Shown here piece by piece: positions 7,748 to 17,536 of a DNA stretch of 45,991 nt. The notes below the pieces were generated by a model. The model was not told where the DNA came from and made no database searches. It saw only the letters and a program-made list of their open reading frames with translations. How positions within the stretch are numbered: the stretch's first letter is position 1; each line of letters begins with the position of its first letter. The DNA is from an uncultured Collinsella sp. (lineage in GTDB: Bacteria; Actinomycetota; Coriobacteriia; Coriobacteriales; Coriobacteriaceae): positions 1 to 45,991 of the forward strand of contig CABUNB010000017.1 of the NCBI GenBank assembly GCA_902492755.1, read 5' to 3'. The position numbers and the translations under genes are program-made.

Positions 7748-9901
7748 TTACTGAACCTTGCTGGCGAACTCAAGATATTGAATGCGCTGCAGCTTGTCGA
7801 TTGTGGAGACATAGGGGCTGTCTTCCGATTCCAAGTCATAGCGCAGCCCGTCGGCTCCGAGATAGCCGGCGACATTGATGGTCGGCACATCGGACCTTGT
7901 TGCAAGCAAGGCCTTTTGGTAATCGGTGAGCGGGGCGCCAATCTTATTTAGGGTTATGGCTGCAATCTCGTTCGCACCGACGGTGTCGTAGACGTTGAGC
8001 TCGGTATTGCCGGCGATTTCATAGTTCGCCCAGACAAAATAGGTCGACTGATAAATACGGAAAGCGTGGCTTGCCGTATCTTCCTGAGGGTATAGCTCGT
8101 CGTTGAGAGCCGTTGCAGCGCTCGGCTGATGGTCGCCAAAGAAGACGAGAACGACCGGTCGACCGATATTGCGCAGCTCGTTGATAAAGTACTCAAGGTC
8201 TCGGTCGGATGCGTTGATGCAGGTGAGGTAGGTGTTGAGCGCGCTATTGGCACCCTCGCTGGCCCCATCGACCCAATAGTTCGTCAGCTCTTCGGCGGGG
8301 ACGGTGCCATAGTCGTAGCCGCCATGGTTTTGCATCGTGACATCGAAGATGAACTGCGGGGCGTCGTCGGTCCTCAGCAGGTCGAGTATCTTGTCATAGG
8401 TGGCGTAGTCGCATACGCCGGCATGGTAATAGGGCGCACCTTCGAAATCGCCGATTGAAAGAAAGTCTCCAAAGCCCAGCTGCTGATAGATTTTATCGCG
8501 ATGGTAGTTGACGGGGTTTTGCGGGTGCATAGCGGTAGCGGTATACCCAAGCTCTTTAAGGTCCTTTGCCAGGCTGTTGACGCCATTCATCTGATACAGC
8601 TGATAGGGGATCTTGCCTAATCCGACAAAGGCCGTTGTCGCTCCGGTCAAAAATTCGAATTCGGAGTTCGCCGTTCCGCCACCGGCGACCGAAGCGAGCA
8701 TGGTGCCGCGAACAAGTGTGTCGGGAAGCGAGTTGTAGAATGCGGGGCCGGTGTACCCGGCCGTCTGGAGCTGCTCAAAGCACGAAAGGTCGCTAAAACT
8801 CTCGTTCATGACGGCAACAATCGTCGGCTTGATTTCATTGAACTGGGCAACGGCCGCCGCGCGCTGTTCGCTCGAGCCATATGTGCTGTCGTAGACGGCG
8901 GCGAGCTCCTGCTTGATGCTCTGCGCCTCATCGGGCGTATAGTCTTCGGGCTTCTCAATGGGCAACTCGTTGACCATTTCGGTGAACGAAGTGATAAAAC
9001 CCTGAGACGCATACGTGGTGATGGGCTGCCAACGGTCAAATCCAAAATCCAGCGCCTGCTCCAAGTCGATGCTGGAGAAGCCTGAGAGCCCCACAACGGT
9101 CACTAGCAGAAAAGCACAGAGGTTAGCGGCGATAGCGGGGAAGACATGGGTGGGCGTACGGAGCTTTCGCGGTCGGATGAGCGAAAGAAGCCCCAGGGAA
9201 ATCTCCAGCAGGGCGAGAGAGGTTACGATTCCGGCGGTAAAGGTAAACTCGTATCCCTCGCTCACTTCCATTGCGGTGCCAAGGGCCAAGATATCGCTTG
9301 GCAGGATGGCTTCGCCTTTAAACGTTATGACGAAGTGCTCGGCAATGCCAAGGATGCAACAGACGACGGGCACGAGGGCCATGACGCCTCCATGACGCTG
9401 TCCCAGCAAATAAAGGGAGAGCAGAACCGTCGCGAGCAGCCCGACGGAAAACCCGAATGAGTTGGCGGGAATGCGATAGAACGTTTCGTTGCAGGCAATT
9501 TCAAGTGAAATGAACGAGAGCGCTGAAACAGCGGCGATGACAAGGATGTCACGGCAAATACAGGCAACCGTTCCCGTCGTAAGGTCGGTTTGGTCGATAA
9601 GTCCCGAAACCAAGGGCTCGACAAGAAGCATGACGGCGGCAGCACCGAGCGCCGAATAAGAAAGGACCCATAGGGAGCTGCCCTCATTTACGAGCAATTG
9701 ATTCGTAACCCATGCAGCTACCACGCCGAGCGGGATGAGGAGCGTCGCGCACCAAAAGACGCGGGCAATGGGTGGCTTTTCGTTGCGTTTGATTGAAAAA
9801 TACACGCGCACGACGACGGCGGCCACGATAAGGACGGCGATGAATATGGGCAGATTGGCCATGTCGCTCGAAGTGATTTCTAGGGGGATATCTTCGGTCA
9901 T
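7748..9901 (-). CDS. LTA synthase-family membrane sulfatase (phosphoglycerol transferase-like)
   Basis: A 717-residue polytopic protein with about 300 N-terminal residues of membrane helices and a C-terminal extracytoplasmic alkaline-phosphatase-superfamily domain. Visible metal and catalytic elements are IVAVMNESFSD, the nucleophile Thr410 in GGGTANSEFEF, MHPQNPVNYHRD, TMQNHGGYD and FFGDHQPSA. Family members transfer glycerol- or ethanolamine-phosphate to a glycolipid or glycan. LtaS itself usually has five helices, so the larger membrane part here points to a distinct subgroup. Start at 9901 chosen for the AGAGGAA site. Substrate unknown; a wall or glycolipid polymer is inferred. Confidence 0.85.
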   Translation of the reverse strand: MTEDIPLEITSSDMANLPIFIAVLIVAAVVVRVYFSIKRNEKPPIARVFWCATLLIPLGVVAAWVTNQLLVNEGSSLWVLSYSALGAAAVMLLVEPLVSGLIDQTDLTTGTVACICRDILVIAAVSALSFISLEIACNETFYRIPANSFGFSVGLLATVLLSLYLLGQRHGGVMALVPVVCCILGIAEHFVITFKGEAILPSDILALGTAMEVSEGYEFTFTAGIVTSLALLEISLGLLSLIRPRKLRTPTHVFPAIAANLCAFLLVTVVGLSGFSSIDLEQALDFGFDRWQPITTYASQGFITSFTEMVNELPIEKPEDYTPDEAQSIKQELAAVYDSTYGSSEQRAAAVAQFNEIKPTIVAVMNESFSDLSCFEQLQTAGYTGPAFYNSLPDTLVRGTMLASVAGGGTANSEFEFLTGATTAFVGLGKIPYQLYQMNGVNSLAKDLKELGYTATAMHPQNPVNYHRDKIYQQLGFGDFLSIGDFEGAPYYHAGVCDYATYDKILDLLRTDDAPQFIFDVTMQNHGGYDYGTVPAEELTNYWVDGASEGANSALNTYLTCINASDRDLEYFINELRNIGRPVVLVFFGDHQPSAATALNDELYPQEDTASHAFRIYQSTYFVWANYEIAGNTELNVYDTVGANEIAAITLNKIGAPLTDYQKALLATRSDVPTINVAGYLGADGLRYDLESEDSPYVSTIDKLQRIQYLEFASKVQ

Positions 9902-10019
9902 GGACGTTCCTCTGGTACAGCAAACTAAGTTCAGTATTAGATTACTGTAACCTTTCCACGGCATTTCGAGAAACAAAGCGCCCGATACGCAAAGCTAAAG
10001 GTCTGCGAATCTTGTATTA

Positions 10020-10033
10020 CGAACATCTGTGCG
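10020..10033. promoter_or_regulatory. LexA/SOS-box-like site upstream of uvrA
   Basis: CGAACATCTGTGCG matches the Gram-positive and actinobacterial SOS-box pattern GAAC-N4-GTTC with one mismatch (GTGC). It sits about 60 bases upstream of the uvrA start, in the 193-base divergent gap with the LTA-synthase-like gene. uvrA is a known SOS gene in many bacteria. A chance match cannot be excluded. Confidence 0.4.
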
Positions 10034-10094
10034 CGTCGAGTGCGCTAAACTCATCGGCAGTATGATTCGATGCAATAGGAGGCAAGGAGCTTCC

Positions 10095-12974
10095 ATGTCT
10101 GATTCTTCTATCGTTATTCGCGGCGCTCGTGAGCATAACCTCCGGGATATCGATGTTTCCATTCCGCGTGACCAACTCGTGGTCATTACCGGTCTTTCTG
10201 GCTCGGGCAAGAGTTCGCTGGCATTCGACACTATCTATGCCGAGGGCCAGCGTCGATACGTCGAGAGCCTTTCGAGTTATGCGCGCCAGTTCTTGGGCCA
10301 GATGGACAAACCCGACTTGGATTCAATCGACGGCCTTTCGCCGGCTGTCTCAATTGATCAAAAGACGACATCCAAGAACCCGCGCTCGACGGTGGGCACC
10401 GTAACCGAGATTTATGACTACCTGCGACTGCTGTTTGCTCGCGTCGGTACGCCGCACTGCCCCGAGTGCGGTCGGGTTATCGAGCGCCAAACCACCGACC
10501 AGGTCGCCGATAAGGTCCTGGCGGCGGGAGAGGGTCGTCGTGCGTTTGTGCTGGCACCGGTGGTACGCGGGCGAAAAGGCGAGTACACCAAACTGTTTGA
10601 GGACCTTCGCGCCGAGGGCTTTAGCCGCGTGCGTGTCGACGGCGAGGTTCGCTCGCTTGATGACCCTATCGATTTGGATAAGAAATTCAAGCACGATATC
10701 GAGGTCGTGGTCGACCGCATCGTGATTCGCGAGAACTCGCTGGGCCGTATTGCCGAGTCCGTTGAACAAGCGACTGCGCTGGCTCATGGCAATGTAAACG
10801 TGTACATGCTGCCCGATCGTGATGCTCCCGAGGGGACCGAGGGCGAGCTGCTGGAGTATTCGTTGGCCCTGGCGTGCCCGGAGCATGGACACTCCATTGA
10901 CGATCTTCAGCCGCGTGATTTCTCGTTCAACGCGCCCTATGGCGCGTGCCCCGAGTGCGATGGCCTGGGCTTTAAGAAGACGGTCGATGCCGAGGCCCTA
11001 ATCGAAGACCCCTCGAAGTCGATCGCCGACGGGGTCTTTGGCAGCCTGTTTGGCAACTCTAACTACTATCCGCAGATTTTCGCTGCGGTCTGCAAACACT
11101 TTAAGGTGAGCGTCGATACGCCGTGGGAGGATCTGCCTCCGCGGGTGCGTCGTGCGTTTTTAGACGGCATGGGCGACCAGAAGATTTCGGTCGACTATCA
11201 AAAGCTCGATGGGCGCCGCAGCCAGTGGGACACCAAGTTCTCGGGCGTGCGCAATATCCTGTACGAGCGCTATACCGAGACGACGAATGAGAACACCAAG
11301 GCGCGCTTGGAGAAGTACATCCGCGAGGAGCCGTGCTCGAGTTGCCATGGTGCTCGTTTGCGCCCCGAGATGCTCGCCGTTACCGTAGGCGGTAAGTCCA
11401 TTTACGAGGTCTGCTGCCTATCGTGCCGCGAGTCGCTCGAGTTTTTTGAGGGCTTGGAGCTTACCGAGCGCCAACAATTTATCGGCGGGCGCATCGTTAA
11501 GGAAATCCTGGAGCGCCTGCGCTTTCTGGTCGATGTCGGACTCGACTATCTGACCCTCGACCGTGCCTCGGCGACGCTTTCCGGAGGCGAGGCCCAGCGC
11601 ATTCGCCTGGCAACGCAGATCGGCGCCGGCCTCATGGGTGTCCTGTACATTTTGGACGAGCCATCGATCGGCCTCCATCAGCGCGATAACGAGCGCCTGA
11701 TCAAGACGCTTGAGCGCCTACGCGATATCGGCAATACCGTCATCGTCGTCGAGCATGATGAGGATACGATTCGTGCTGCCGACTATGTGATCGACATGGG
11801 CCCCGGCGCGGGCGTGAACGGCGGACACGTGGTCGCCGCGGGAACGCCTGCCGATATCATGGCGTGCCCCGATTCGATGACGGGTGCCTACCTGACCGGC
11901 AGGCGAATGATTCGGGTTCCCGATGAACGCCGCAAGCCCGGTCGCGGCTGCCTTAAGATCACGGGCGCCCGCGCCAACAACCTCAAAAACGTTACCGCCA
12001 AGATCGAGTTTGGTACGCTTACGGTTGTTACCGGCGTGTCGGGATCGGGTAAGAGCTCCCTGGTTACCGACACCATCGCACCTGCCCTTACGAATGCCAT
12101 TCACCGTTCGACGCGCCCTGTGGGTCCGTATAAGAAAATCGAGGGCATCGAGTGTATCGATAAGGTTATCGATATCGACCAGTCGCCGATTGGCCGCACG
12201 CCGCGTTCCAACCCCGCTACGTACATTGGCCTGTGGGATGATCTTCGCGCGCTGTTTGCGAGTACGCCGGAGTCGAAGGCGCGCGGCTACTCGCCGGGAC
12301 GTTTCTCCTTTAACGTGAGCGGCGGTCGCTGCGAAGCATGCAAGGGCGACGGACAAATTAAGATCGAGATGCACTTCCTTCCCGATATCTATGTCCCCTG
12401 TGAGGTCTGCGGCGGCAAACGCTATAACCGCGAGACGCTTGAGGTCACCTACCGTGGTAAGACCATCTCTGACGTGCTCGACATGAGCGTCACCGAGGCG
12501 CTGGCCTTCTTTGGGAATATCCCGCAGATTAAGCGCAAGCTCCAGACGCTGTACGATGTGGGCTTGGGCTACGTGAGCCTGGGCCAGCCCGCCACGACGC
12601 TCTCGGGCGGCGAGGCGCAGCGTGTGAAGCTCGCCAAGGAGCTTCATCGACGCCAGACGGGCAAGACGTTCTATATTTTGGACGAGCCGACGACCGGCCT
12701 TCATTTTGAGGACGTCCGCCAGCTGCTCGATGTGCTGCAGCGCTTGGTCGATGCGGGCAACACGGTGCTGGTGATTGAACACAACCTTGATGTCATCAAG
12801 GTTGCCGACCGCCTGATCGATATGGGCCCCGAGGGCGGTAACGGCGGCGGAACCGTCGTGGTTTCGGGCACACCGGAGCAGGTTGCGGACTGTCCGCAGA
12901 GTTATACGGGCAAGTTTTTGGCGCCGTTGCTCAGGCGTGACCGGGAGCGTCAGGCTCAACTTGATGCTCAATAA
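10095..12974 (+). CDS. uvrA: Excinuclease ABC subunit A
   Basis: Dimeric damage-recognition ATPase of nucleotide excision repair. The 959-residue protein has two ABC modules: Walker A GLSGSGKSS (33-41) and GVSGSGKSS, two signatures LSGGEAQRIRL and LSGGEAQRVKL, and two Walker B/Asp-Glu-Pro segments. Zinc-binding Cys pairs are present (CPEC, CSSC, and CEACKG with CEVCGG). The ATG at 10095 follows AGGAGGCAAGGAG and gives the expected N-terminus. Possible SOS control is suggested by the LexA-like box upstream. It is not adjacent to uvrB, unlike in many Firmicutes. Confidence 0.98.
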   Translation: MSDSSIVIRGAREHNLRDIDVSIPRDQLVVITGLSGSGKSSLAFDTIYAEGQRRYVESLSSYARQFLGQMDKPDLDSIDGLSPAVSIDQKTTSKNPRSTVGTVTEIYDYLRLLFARVGTPHCPECGRVIERQTTDQVADKVLAAGEGRRAFVLAPVVRGRKGEYTKLFEDLRAEGFSRVRVDGEVRSLDDPIDLDKKFKHDIEVVVDRIVIRENSLGRIAESVEQATALAHGNVNVYMLPDRDAPEGTEGELLEYSLALACPEHGHSIDDLQPRDFSFNAPYGACPECDGLGFKKTVDAEALIEDPSKSIADGVFGSLFGNSNYYPQIFAAVCKHFKVSVDTPWEDLPPRVRRAFLDGMGDQKISVDYQKLDGRRSQWDTKFSGVRNILYERYTETTNENTKARLEKYIREEPCSSCHGARLRPEMLAVTVGGKSIYEVCCLSCRESLEFFEGLELTERQQFIGGRIVKEILERLRFLVDVGLDYLTLDRASATLSGGEAQRIRLATQIGAGLMGVLYILDEPSIGLHQRDNERLIKTLERLRDIGNTVIVVEHDEDTIRAADYVIDMGPGAGVNGGHVVAAGTPADIMACPDSMTGAYLTGRRMIRVPDERRKPGRGCLKITGARANNLKNVTAKIEFGTLTVVTGVSGSGKSSLVTDTIAPALTNAIHRSTRPVGPYKKIEGIECIDKVIDIDQSPIGRTPRSNPATYIGLWDDLRALFASTPESKARGYSPGRFSFNVSGGRCEACKGDGQIKIEMHFLPDIYVPCEVCGGKRYNRETLEVTYRGKTISDVLDMSVTEALAFFGNIPQIKRKLQTLYDVGLGYVSLGQPATTLSGGEAQRVKLAKELHRRQTGKTFYILDEPTTGLHFEDVRQLLDVLQRLVDAGNTVLVIEHNLDVIKVADRLIDMGPEGGNGGGTVVVSGTPEQVADCPQSYTGKFLAPLLRRDRERQAQLDAQ

Positions 12975-12994
12975 ATAGGCGATTCAGTTTATGG

Positions 12995-13025
12995 GCGCCA
13001 TCGACTCCTTGTGATTCGATGGCGC
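12995..13025 (+). terminator. Hairpin after uvrA
   Basis: A perfect 10-bp stem, GCGCCATCGA (12995-13004) with 13016-13025, encloses an 11-base loop. Only a weak T-rich tail follows, so it may terminate partially or stabilise the 3' end. Confidence 0.65.
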
Positions 13026-13106
13026 TTGCTGTGTCGAAGTGACGTATGCAGCCGAATTGGACATATACTTAATCCTTGCGTCCGAATGCGAGGGAAAGGA
13101 TATGCC

Positions 13107-13607
13107 ATGGCAAAGGCTGTAAAGACGCCAAAAACCAATGCGATGCGCGAGCTGGAAAGCGCCGGCATTTCCTATGTTCTACATACGTACGAAGACGATG
13201 GTGATGAGTCGGCGGGCCTGGGGGTCGCGATTTCGGAGCAGCTTGGCGAGGAGCCCGGTCAAGGATTTAAGACCTTGGTCTGCGTGACGCCGTCCAACGA
13301 CCACGTCGTGTGCTGCATCCCTGTTGCCGACGAGCTCGATCTAAAGTCCGCCGCGCGTGCCGCGGGGGAGAAGTCCTTGGCCATGATGCATGTGAAGGAT
13401 TTGCTTGCGGCGACTGGCTACGTTCGCGGCGGCTGCAGTCCGGTCGGTATGAAAAAGCGCTACCGGACGCTCATTGATGAAACATGTGTCCTTTGGGATA
13501 CCATTTTTATTTCGGGAGGCAAGCGTGGTTATCAGCTCGAGCTTGCACCCGATGATTTAATTGCATTTTGCGGGGCGACGGTTGCCGCGATTACGAGAGA
13601 GGACTGA
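13107..13607 (+). CDS. ybaK: YbaK/EbsC-family Cys-tRNA(Pro) deacylase
   Basis: A trans-editing factor that hydrolyses Cys-tRNAPro or related misacylated tRNAs. The 166-residue single-domain protein shows the family pattern: an N-terminal VLHTYE strand, KTLVCV, a conserved Lys/Ala stretch (DELDLKSAARAAGEKSLAM) and the GYVRGGCSPVGMKK loop near the active site. The ATG at 13107 follows AGGGAAAGGA. murJ starts three bases after its stop codon, so the two are co-transcribed. Confidence 0.88.
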   Translation: MAKAVKTPKTNAMRELESAGISYVLHTYEDDGDESAGLGVAISEQLGEEPGQGFKTLVCVTPSNDHVVCCIPVADELDLKSAARAAGEKSLAMMHVKDLLAATGYVRGGCSPVGMKKRYRTLIDETCVLWDTIFISGGKRGYQLELAPDDLIAFCGATVAAITRED

Positions 13608-13610
13608 GCG

Positions 13611-15293
13611 ATGCCGCAGGAAGAATTGAAGCGCGGAGCTCATTTTGCAGAAGAATCTGCGCCTCAGACACCCTCATCCGAAGCTTCTTCGTCGCGAGAT
13701 GACACTGACGACATGGGCTCGTCGGACTACTCCACGGTTGGTCGTTCCGCCGGGCTTATGACCATCCTGACCATCGTGTCTCGCGTCACCGGTTTTATCC
13801 GCACGTGGGCAATGGCGGCCGCTATCGGCATGTCGCTGCTCTCGTCTTCCTATCAGGTCGCCAACAACCTGCCCAATATGCTCTACGAACTCGTGATGGG
13901 CGGCATGCTCGTGACGGCGTTTTTGCCCGTGTACATGGGCGTGAGGCGTGAGCAGGGTCGCGAGGCCTCTAACGAGTACGTGGGCAACCTGCTCGGTATT
14001 CTGCTATTGGTGCTGGGTGGCATTTCGTTGCTGGGGACCGTGTTCGCCCCGGGCTTTATCTGGACGCAATCGTTCCTTTCGGGTGACGGCGGCAGCATGG
14101 ATACCGCTGCGTTCATGTTCCGTTTCTTTGCCATCCAGATTCTGTTTTATGGTTTGGGCTCGGTGTTTTCGGGCGTCCTCAACGCACACCGCGACTACTT
14201 CTGGTCGACGTTTGCCCCGGTCCTCAACAATGTGATCGTCATTGCGAGCTTTATGGGCTTTGCGCCCGTGTCCGCACAGTTTGGCGAACGTGCCGGCATC
14301 ATCTTGATTGCGGCCGGTACGACCCTCGGTGTCTTTGTTCAGATGGCATGTCAGATCCCCGCGCTTGGCAAGCACGGCGTGCATCCCCATATCCATATCG
14401 ACTTTAAGGACCCCGCGCTGCGCCAGACGATTGCGCTCGGTATCCCGACGCTGCTCGCCACGGTGTGCATGTTTGTCTCGACTTCTATCACCAACGCTGC
14501 TGCGCTGGTGGTCAAGCCCGAGACTGGTCCTTCCGTCATCGCCTATGCGCGCCTGTGGTACACGCTGCCCTACGCGCTGATTGCCGCCTCGCTTTCGACG
14601 GCGCTCTATACCGAGCTCTCTCACGACGCACAGGAGAAGGATTACGACAGCGTCCGCACGGGCATTTCGCGTGGCGTCGCCCAGATGCTGTTCTTCCTGA
14701 TTCCATTCGCGCTGTACCTGATTGTCTTCGCGCGTCCGCTCAACATGATCTACTGCGCTGGCAAGTTCGATGAGTCCGGTGTGGCGCTGGTGTCGGAGTT
14801 CCTTATCTACCTGGCACTTTCCCTGCCGCTCTACGGCGTGGTCGTGCTGATGCAGAAGAGCTTCTCTGCCTTGCTCGACATGAAGCCCTATAGCCGCTAT
14901 TGCTTGTATTCCGCCATCGGCCAGGCCGGCTCGGTTCTGCTGTTTGGCGTTGTGCTGGGCTTCGGTATGCCGGCAATCGCGCTTTCGTATGTCGTCGACT
15001 ACGTGATCTTGGTCGGTTGCTCGCTGTGGTGGCTGCGTCGTCGTCTGCGTGGTCTTCAGGTCAAATCTATCCTGCATGGCGGTTTCTTTGGTCTTTTGCT
15101 CGGTGGCCTGGGTGCTGCCGCAGGCGCCGGCGTCATGTGGGCGCTTGAGCACTTTGTCGGGGCACTTGGCGGCTCGATTCTGATTACTCTTGGCTACGTT
15201 TGCGTTGCGGGTGTCGTCTCGCTTGCTGTTACCTTTGGCCTTGCCGTCGTCCTTAAGATGCCCGAGGTCTCGGCGCTGATTCGTCGCAAGTAG
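13611..15293 (+). CDS. murJ: Lipid II flippase MurJ (MOP superfamily)
   Basis: Moves lipid II, the peptidoglycan precursor, across the inner membrane. The 560-residue protein has a hydrophilic acidic N-terminal tail of about 45 residues and then many transmembrane helices (family norm 14). Conserved family stretches include SRVTGFIRTWAMAAAIG and NNLPNMLYELVMGGMLVTAF near the first helices, and the FFAIQILFYGLGSVFSGVLN region. The start has a GAGAGGAC site, and the gene is followed at once by uvrC (stop TAG then GTG). Confidence 0.95.
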   Translation: MPQEELKRGAHFAEESAPQTPSSEASSSRDDTDDMGSSDYSTVGRSAGLMTILTIVSRVTGFIRTWAMAAAIGMSLLSSSYQVANNLPNMLYELVMGGMLVTAFLPVYMGVRREQGREASNEYVGNLLGILLLVLGGISLLGTVFAPGFIWTQSFLSGDGGSMDTAAFMFRFFAIQILFYGLGSVFSGVLNAHRDYFWSTFAPVLNNVIVIASFMGFAPVSAQFGERAGIILIAAGTTLGVFVQMACQIPALGKHGVHPHIHIDFKDPALRQTIALGIPTLLATVCMFVSTSITNAAALVVKPETGPSVIAYARLWYTLPYALIAASLSTALYTELSHDAQEKDYDSVRTGISRGVAQMLFFLIPFALYLIVFARPLNMIYCAGKFDESGVALVSEFLIYLALSLPLYGVVVLMQKSFSALLDMKPYSRYCLYSAIGQAGSVLLFGVVLGFGMPAIALSYVVDYVILVGCSLWWLRRRLRGLQVKSILHGGFFGLLLGGLGAAAGAGVMWALEHFVGALGGSILITLGYVCVAGVVSLAVTFGLAVVLKMPEVSALIRRK

Positions 15294-17240
15294 GTGCGCG
15301 TGGCCGGTCACGACAACATTCCAACGCTTGCCGAGCAGGTTTCGCGCGTTCCCACGCAGCCCGGCTGCTACCTTTGGAAAGACGCCAAGGGCGATGTCAT
15401 CTACGTGGGCAAGGCGAAAAACCTGCGCGCCCGTATGCGTCAGTACGTGACGCTGCAGGACGAGCGCCAGAAGATCCCGCTGATGATGCAGTTGGTGGCG
15501 AGCTTTGACTATATCGTGGTGGAGACCGAGCACGAGGCGTTGGTGCTCGAGCGCAATTTGATTGGTCAGTACCATCCGTACTTTAACGTCGACCTCAAGG
15601 ATGACAAGAGCTACCCCTTTATCGCCATTACAAAGGGCGACCTGTATCCCGCGATCAAATACACGCGTGAGCGTCATAAGCCGGGAACGCGCTATTTTGG
15701 ACCCTATACCGATAGCCGTGCGGCACGTGAGACGATAGATACGCTGCGCAAGGTTATCCCCATCTGCTCTGCATCCTGTGCGGAGTGGCGTCGTTGTCGC
15801 CGTACCATCGAGTCCCACAAGGGCGAGGAAGACATCGTCAATATGATTTGCGCACAAAACGGGCGTCCCTGCTTTGACTACCATGTCGGGCGCGGCCCGG
15901 GTGCGTGTGTCGGCGCGATTTCCCCGGCAGACTATGCCAAGAACGTCAAGCGTGTCGAGCGCTTTTTGTCGGGCCATCGCAAGGATGTCGTCGATGAGCT
16001 GACCTCCGAGATGACGGATGCCGCCGAGGCGCTCGACTTTGAGCGCGCGGCACGCGTCAAACGTCGTTTGGAGGTCATCAGGGGTCTGGACGATCGTCAG
16101 CAAGTCGTTTTTCCCTCCAGTGTCGATATCGATGTCATCGGGTTCTATCGCGAGGAGACCATCTCCGCCGCTTGCGTCTTCGTCGTTCGCGAGGGCCGAA
16201 CAGTTCGCACCTGCGAGTTCATTCTCGACAAGGGTCTTGATGTTGACGAGGAAGAGCTCCAGTCGGGCTTTCTTAAGCGCTATTACGACGAGACGGCTGA
16301 TATTCCAGCTGAGGTCAACCTTTCCGTCGAGCTTGAGGATGCGGAGGCGCTGGGGGAGTGGCTTGCGGGCAAGCGTGAGCGTTCCTGCCATCTCCATAGG
16401 CCGCAGCGTGGCGAAAAGCACCGTCTGCTCGATATGGCATCCAAAAATGCGCGCCATGCCCTCATGCGCTACATGATGCGAACGGGGTACGCTGACGACC
16501 GCACCAATCAAGCGCTCCTGGAGCTCGAAAGTGCGTTGGCGCTGCCATCGCCGCCGTTGCGTATCGAGTGCTTCGATATCTCTACACTGCATGGCACCTT
16601 TACGGTCGCCTCGATGGTGGTGTTTACCAACGGGCGCGCCGACAAGAGCCAGTACCGTCGTTTTAAAATTCAGGCCGAATTGGACGAGGCAAACGACTTC
16701 GTGTCGATGTCCGAGGTTTTGGGACGACGCTATGCTCCCGAGCGCATGGCCGACGAGCGCTTTGGCTCGCGCCCCGATTTGCTCGTTGTCGATGGCGGTA
16801 AGCCGCAATTGACCGCTGCGATCAAGCAACTTGAGGCTCTTGGGCTCGATATACCAGTTTGTGGCTTGGCGAAGGCCGACGAGGAAGTTTTTGTGCCTTG
16901 GGACGAGACTCCTGTCGTGCTGCCGACCGGGTCTGCTTCGCTCTATCTAATTAAACAGGTACGCGATGAGTCCCACCGATTTGCCATCACGTTCCACCGT
17001 GAGCTGCGCGATAAAGCCATGACGGTTTCGGTGCTCGATGACGTTCCAGGCGTGGGACCCACCAGAAAACGTGCCCTTATGCGCCATTTTGGCTCGATGA
17101 AGCGTTTGCGCGCGGCGAGCGAGCAAGAGATCGCGAAAGTTCGCGGCATACCTGCCGATGTTGCCAAGGCGGTCCACGAGGCGCTCGTTGCATGGAATGC
17201 CGAGCGCGCCGAGGCGGCGGCTGGCCATTCCGATAGCTAA
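15294..17240 (+). CDS. uvrC: Excinuclease ABC subunit C
   Basis: Dual-incision endonuclease of nucleotide excision repair. The 648-residue protein has an N-terminal GIY-YIG domain (PGCYLWKDAKGDVIYVGKAK), a central UVR motif (ALDFERAARVKRR) that docks on UvrB, an RNase-H-like endonuclease domain (IECFDISTLHGT and LLVVDGGKPQL), and C-terminal helix-hairpin-helix pairs (DVPGVGPTRKRAL). A Cys cluster between GIY-YIG and UVR (CSASCAEWRRC) could bind a metal or Fe-S cluster. The start is GTG at 15294 or GTG at 15300; there is no decisive ribosome site, and the gene abuts murJ. Confidence 0.97.
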   Translation: MRVAGHDNIPTLAEQVSRVPTQPGCYLWKDAKGDVIYVGKAKNLRARMRQYVTLQDERQKIPLMMQLVASFDYIVVETEHEALVLERNLIGQYHPYFNVDLKDDKSYPFIAITKGDLYPAIKYTRERHKPGTRYFGPYTDSRAARETIDTLRKVIPICSASCAEWRRCRRTIESHKGEEDIVNMICAQNGRPCFDYHVGRGPGACVGAISPADYAKNVKRVERFLSGHRKDVVDELTSEMTDAAEALDFERAARVKRRLEVIRGLDDRQQVVFPSSVDIDVIGFYREETISAACVFVVREGRTVRTCEFILDKGLDVDEEELQSGFLKRYYDETADIPAEVNLSVELEDAEALGEWLAGKRERSCHLHRPQRGEKHRLLDMASKNARHALMRYMMRTGYADDRTNQALLELESALALPSPPLRIECFDISTLHGTFTVASMVVFTNGRADKSQYRRFKIQAELDEANDFVSMSEVLGRRYAPERMADERFGSRPDLLVVDGGKPQLTAAIKQLEALGLDIPVCGLAKADEEVFVPWDETPVVLPTGSASLYLIKQVRDESHRFAITFHRELRDKAMTVSVLDDVPGVGPTRKRALMRHFGSMKRLRAASEQEIAKVRGIPADVAKAVHEALVAWNAERAEAAAGHSDS

Positions 17241-17405
17241 ACACGAGCCTAAACAACTGATATACATGATTGCGCGATTTTCAACCATTTATTTCGCCAT
17301 GATTGCCTGCTGATTTCGGGTTTTATTAACGCTAAAACGTTTGACTAGCTATGGTGAACAACCCTGCTATTCTGCGGGTTGACGAAGACTGATATCTCAC
17401 CTCGT

Positions 17406-17486
17406 CGATACATACTGTCTGGCGAATCGTTTGTCAATGAATTCGGTGAACGGTAGTAAATACCGTTCAAGCGTATGTATGTATCG
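17406..17486. repeat. Outer 10-bp inverted repeat around the putative operator
   Basis: CGATACATAC at 17406-17415 and its exact reverse complement GTATGTATCG at 17477-17486 flank the inner palindrome at 17447-17469. A spacing of about 70 bases between arm centres is compatible with two half-sites bridged by a regulator, or with a large stem. Confidence 0.6.
17447..17469. promoter_or_regulatory. Putative operator: perfect 9-bp inverted repeat
   Basis: TGAACGGTA, a GTAAA spacer and TACCGTTCA form a perfect palindrome of the type bound by dimeric repressors. It lies 137 bases upstream of the substrate-binding protein start. No regulator gene is in the cluster, so the binding protein is unknown; GntR, LacI or ROK regulators of nan genes are candidates by analogy only. 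Confidence 0.65.
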
Positions 17487-17508
17487 GTCGCCGAGCGCGG
17501 CACCTCAG

Positions 17509-17536
17509 TTGGGCTCGTCGGTAGGTAAGGTATATA
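17509..17536 (+). promoter_or_regulatory. Possible promoter for the sialic-acid cluster
   Basis: TTGGGC (17509-17514) and TATATA (17531-17536), spacing 16, lie downstream of the palindrome and about 70 bases before the first gene. Both boxes are imperfect. Confidence 0.35.

Noticed and set aside
14004..16829. A 941-codon open frame on the minus strand across murJ and uvrC
   Set aside because: Antisense to two conserved genes, with no recognisable motif; a codon-bias shadow.
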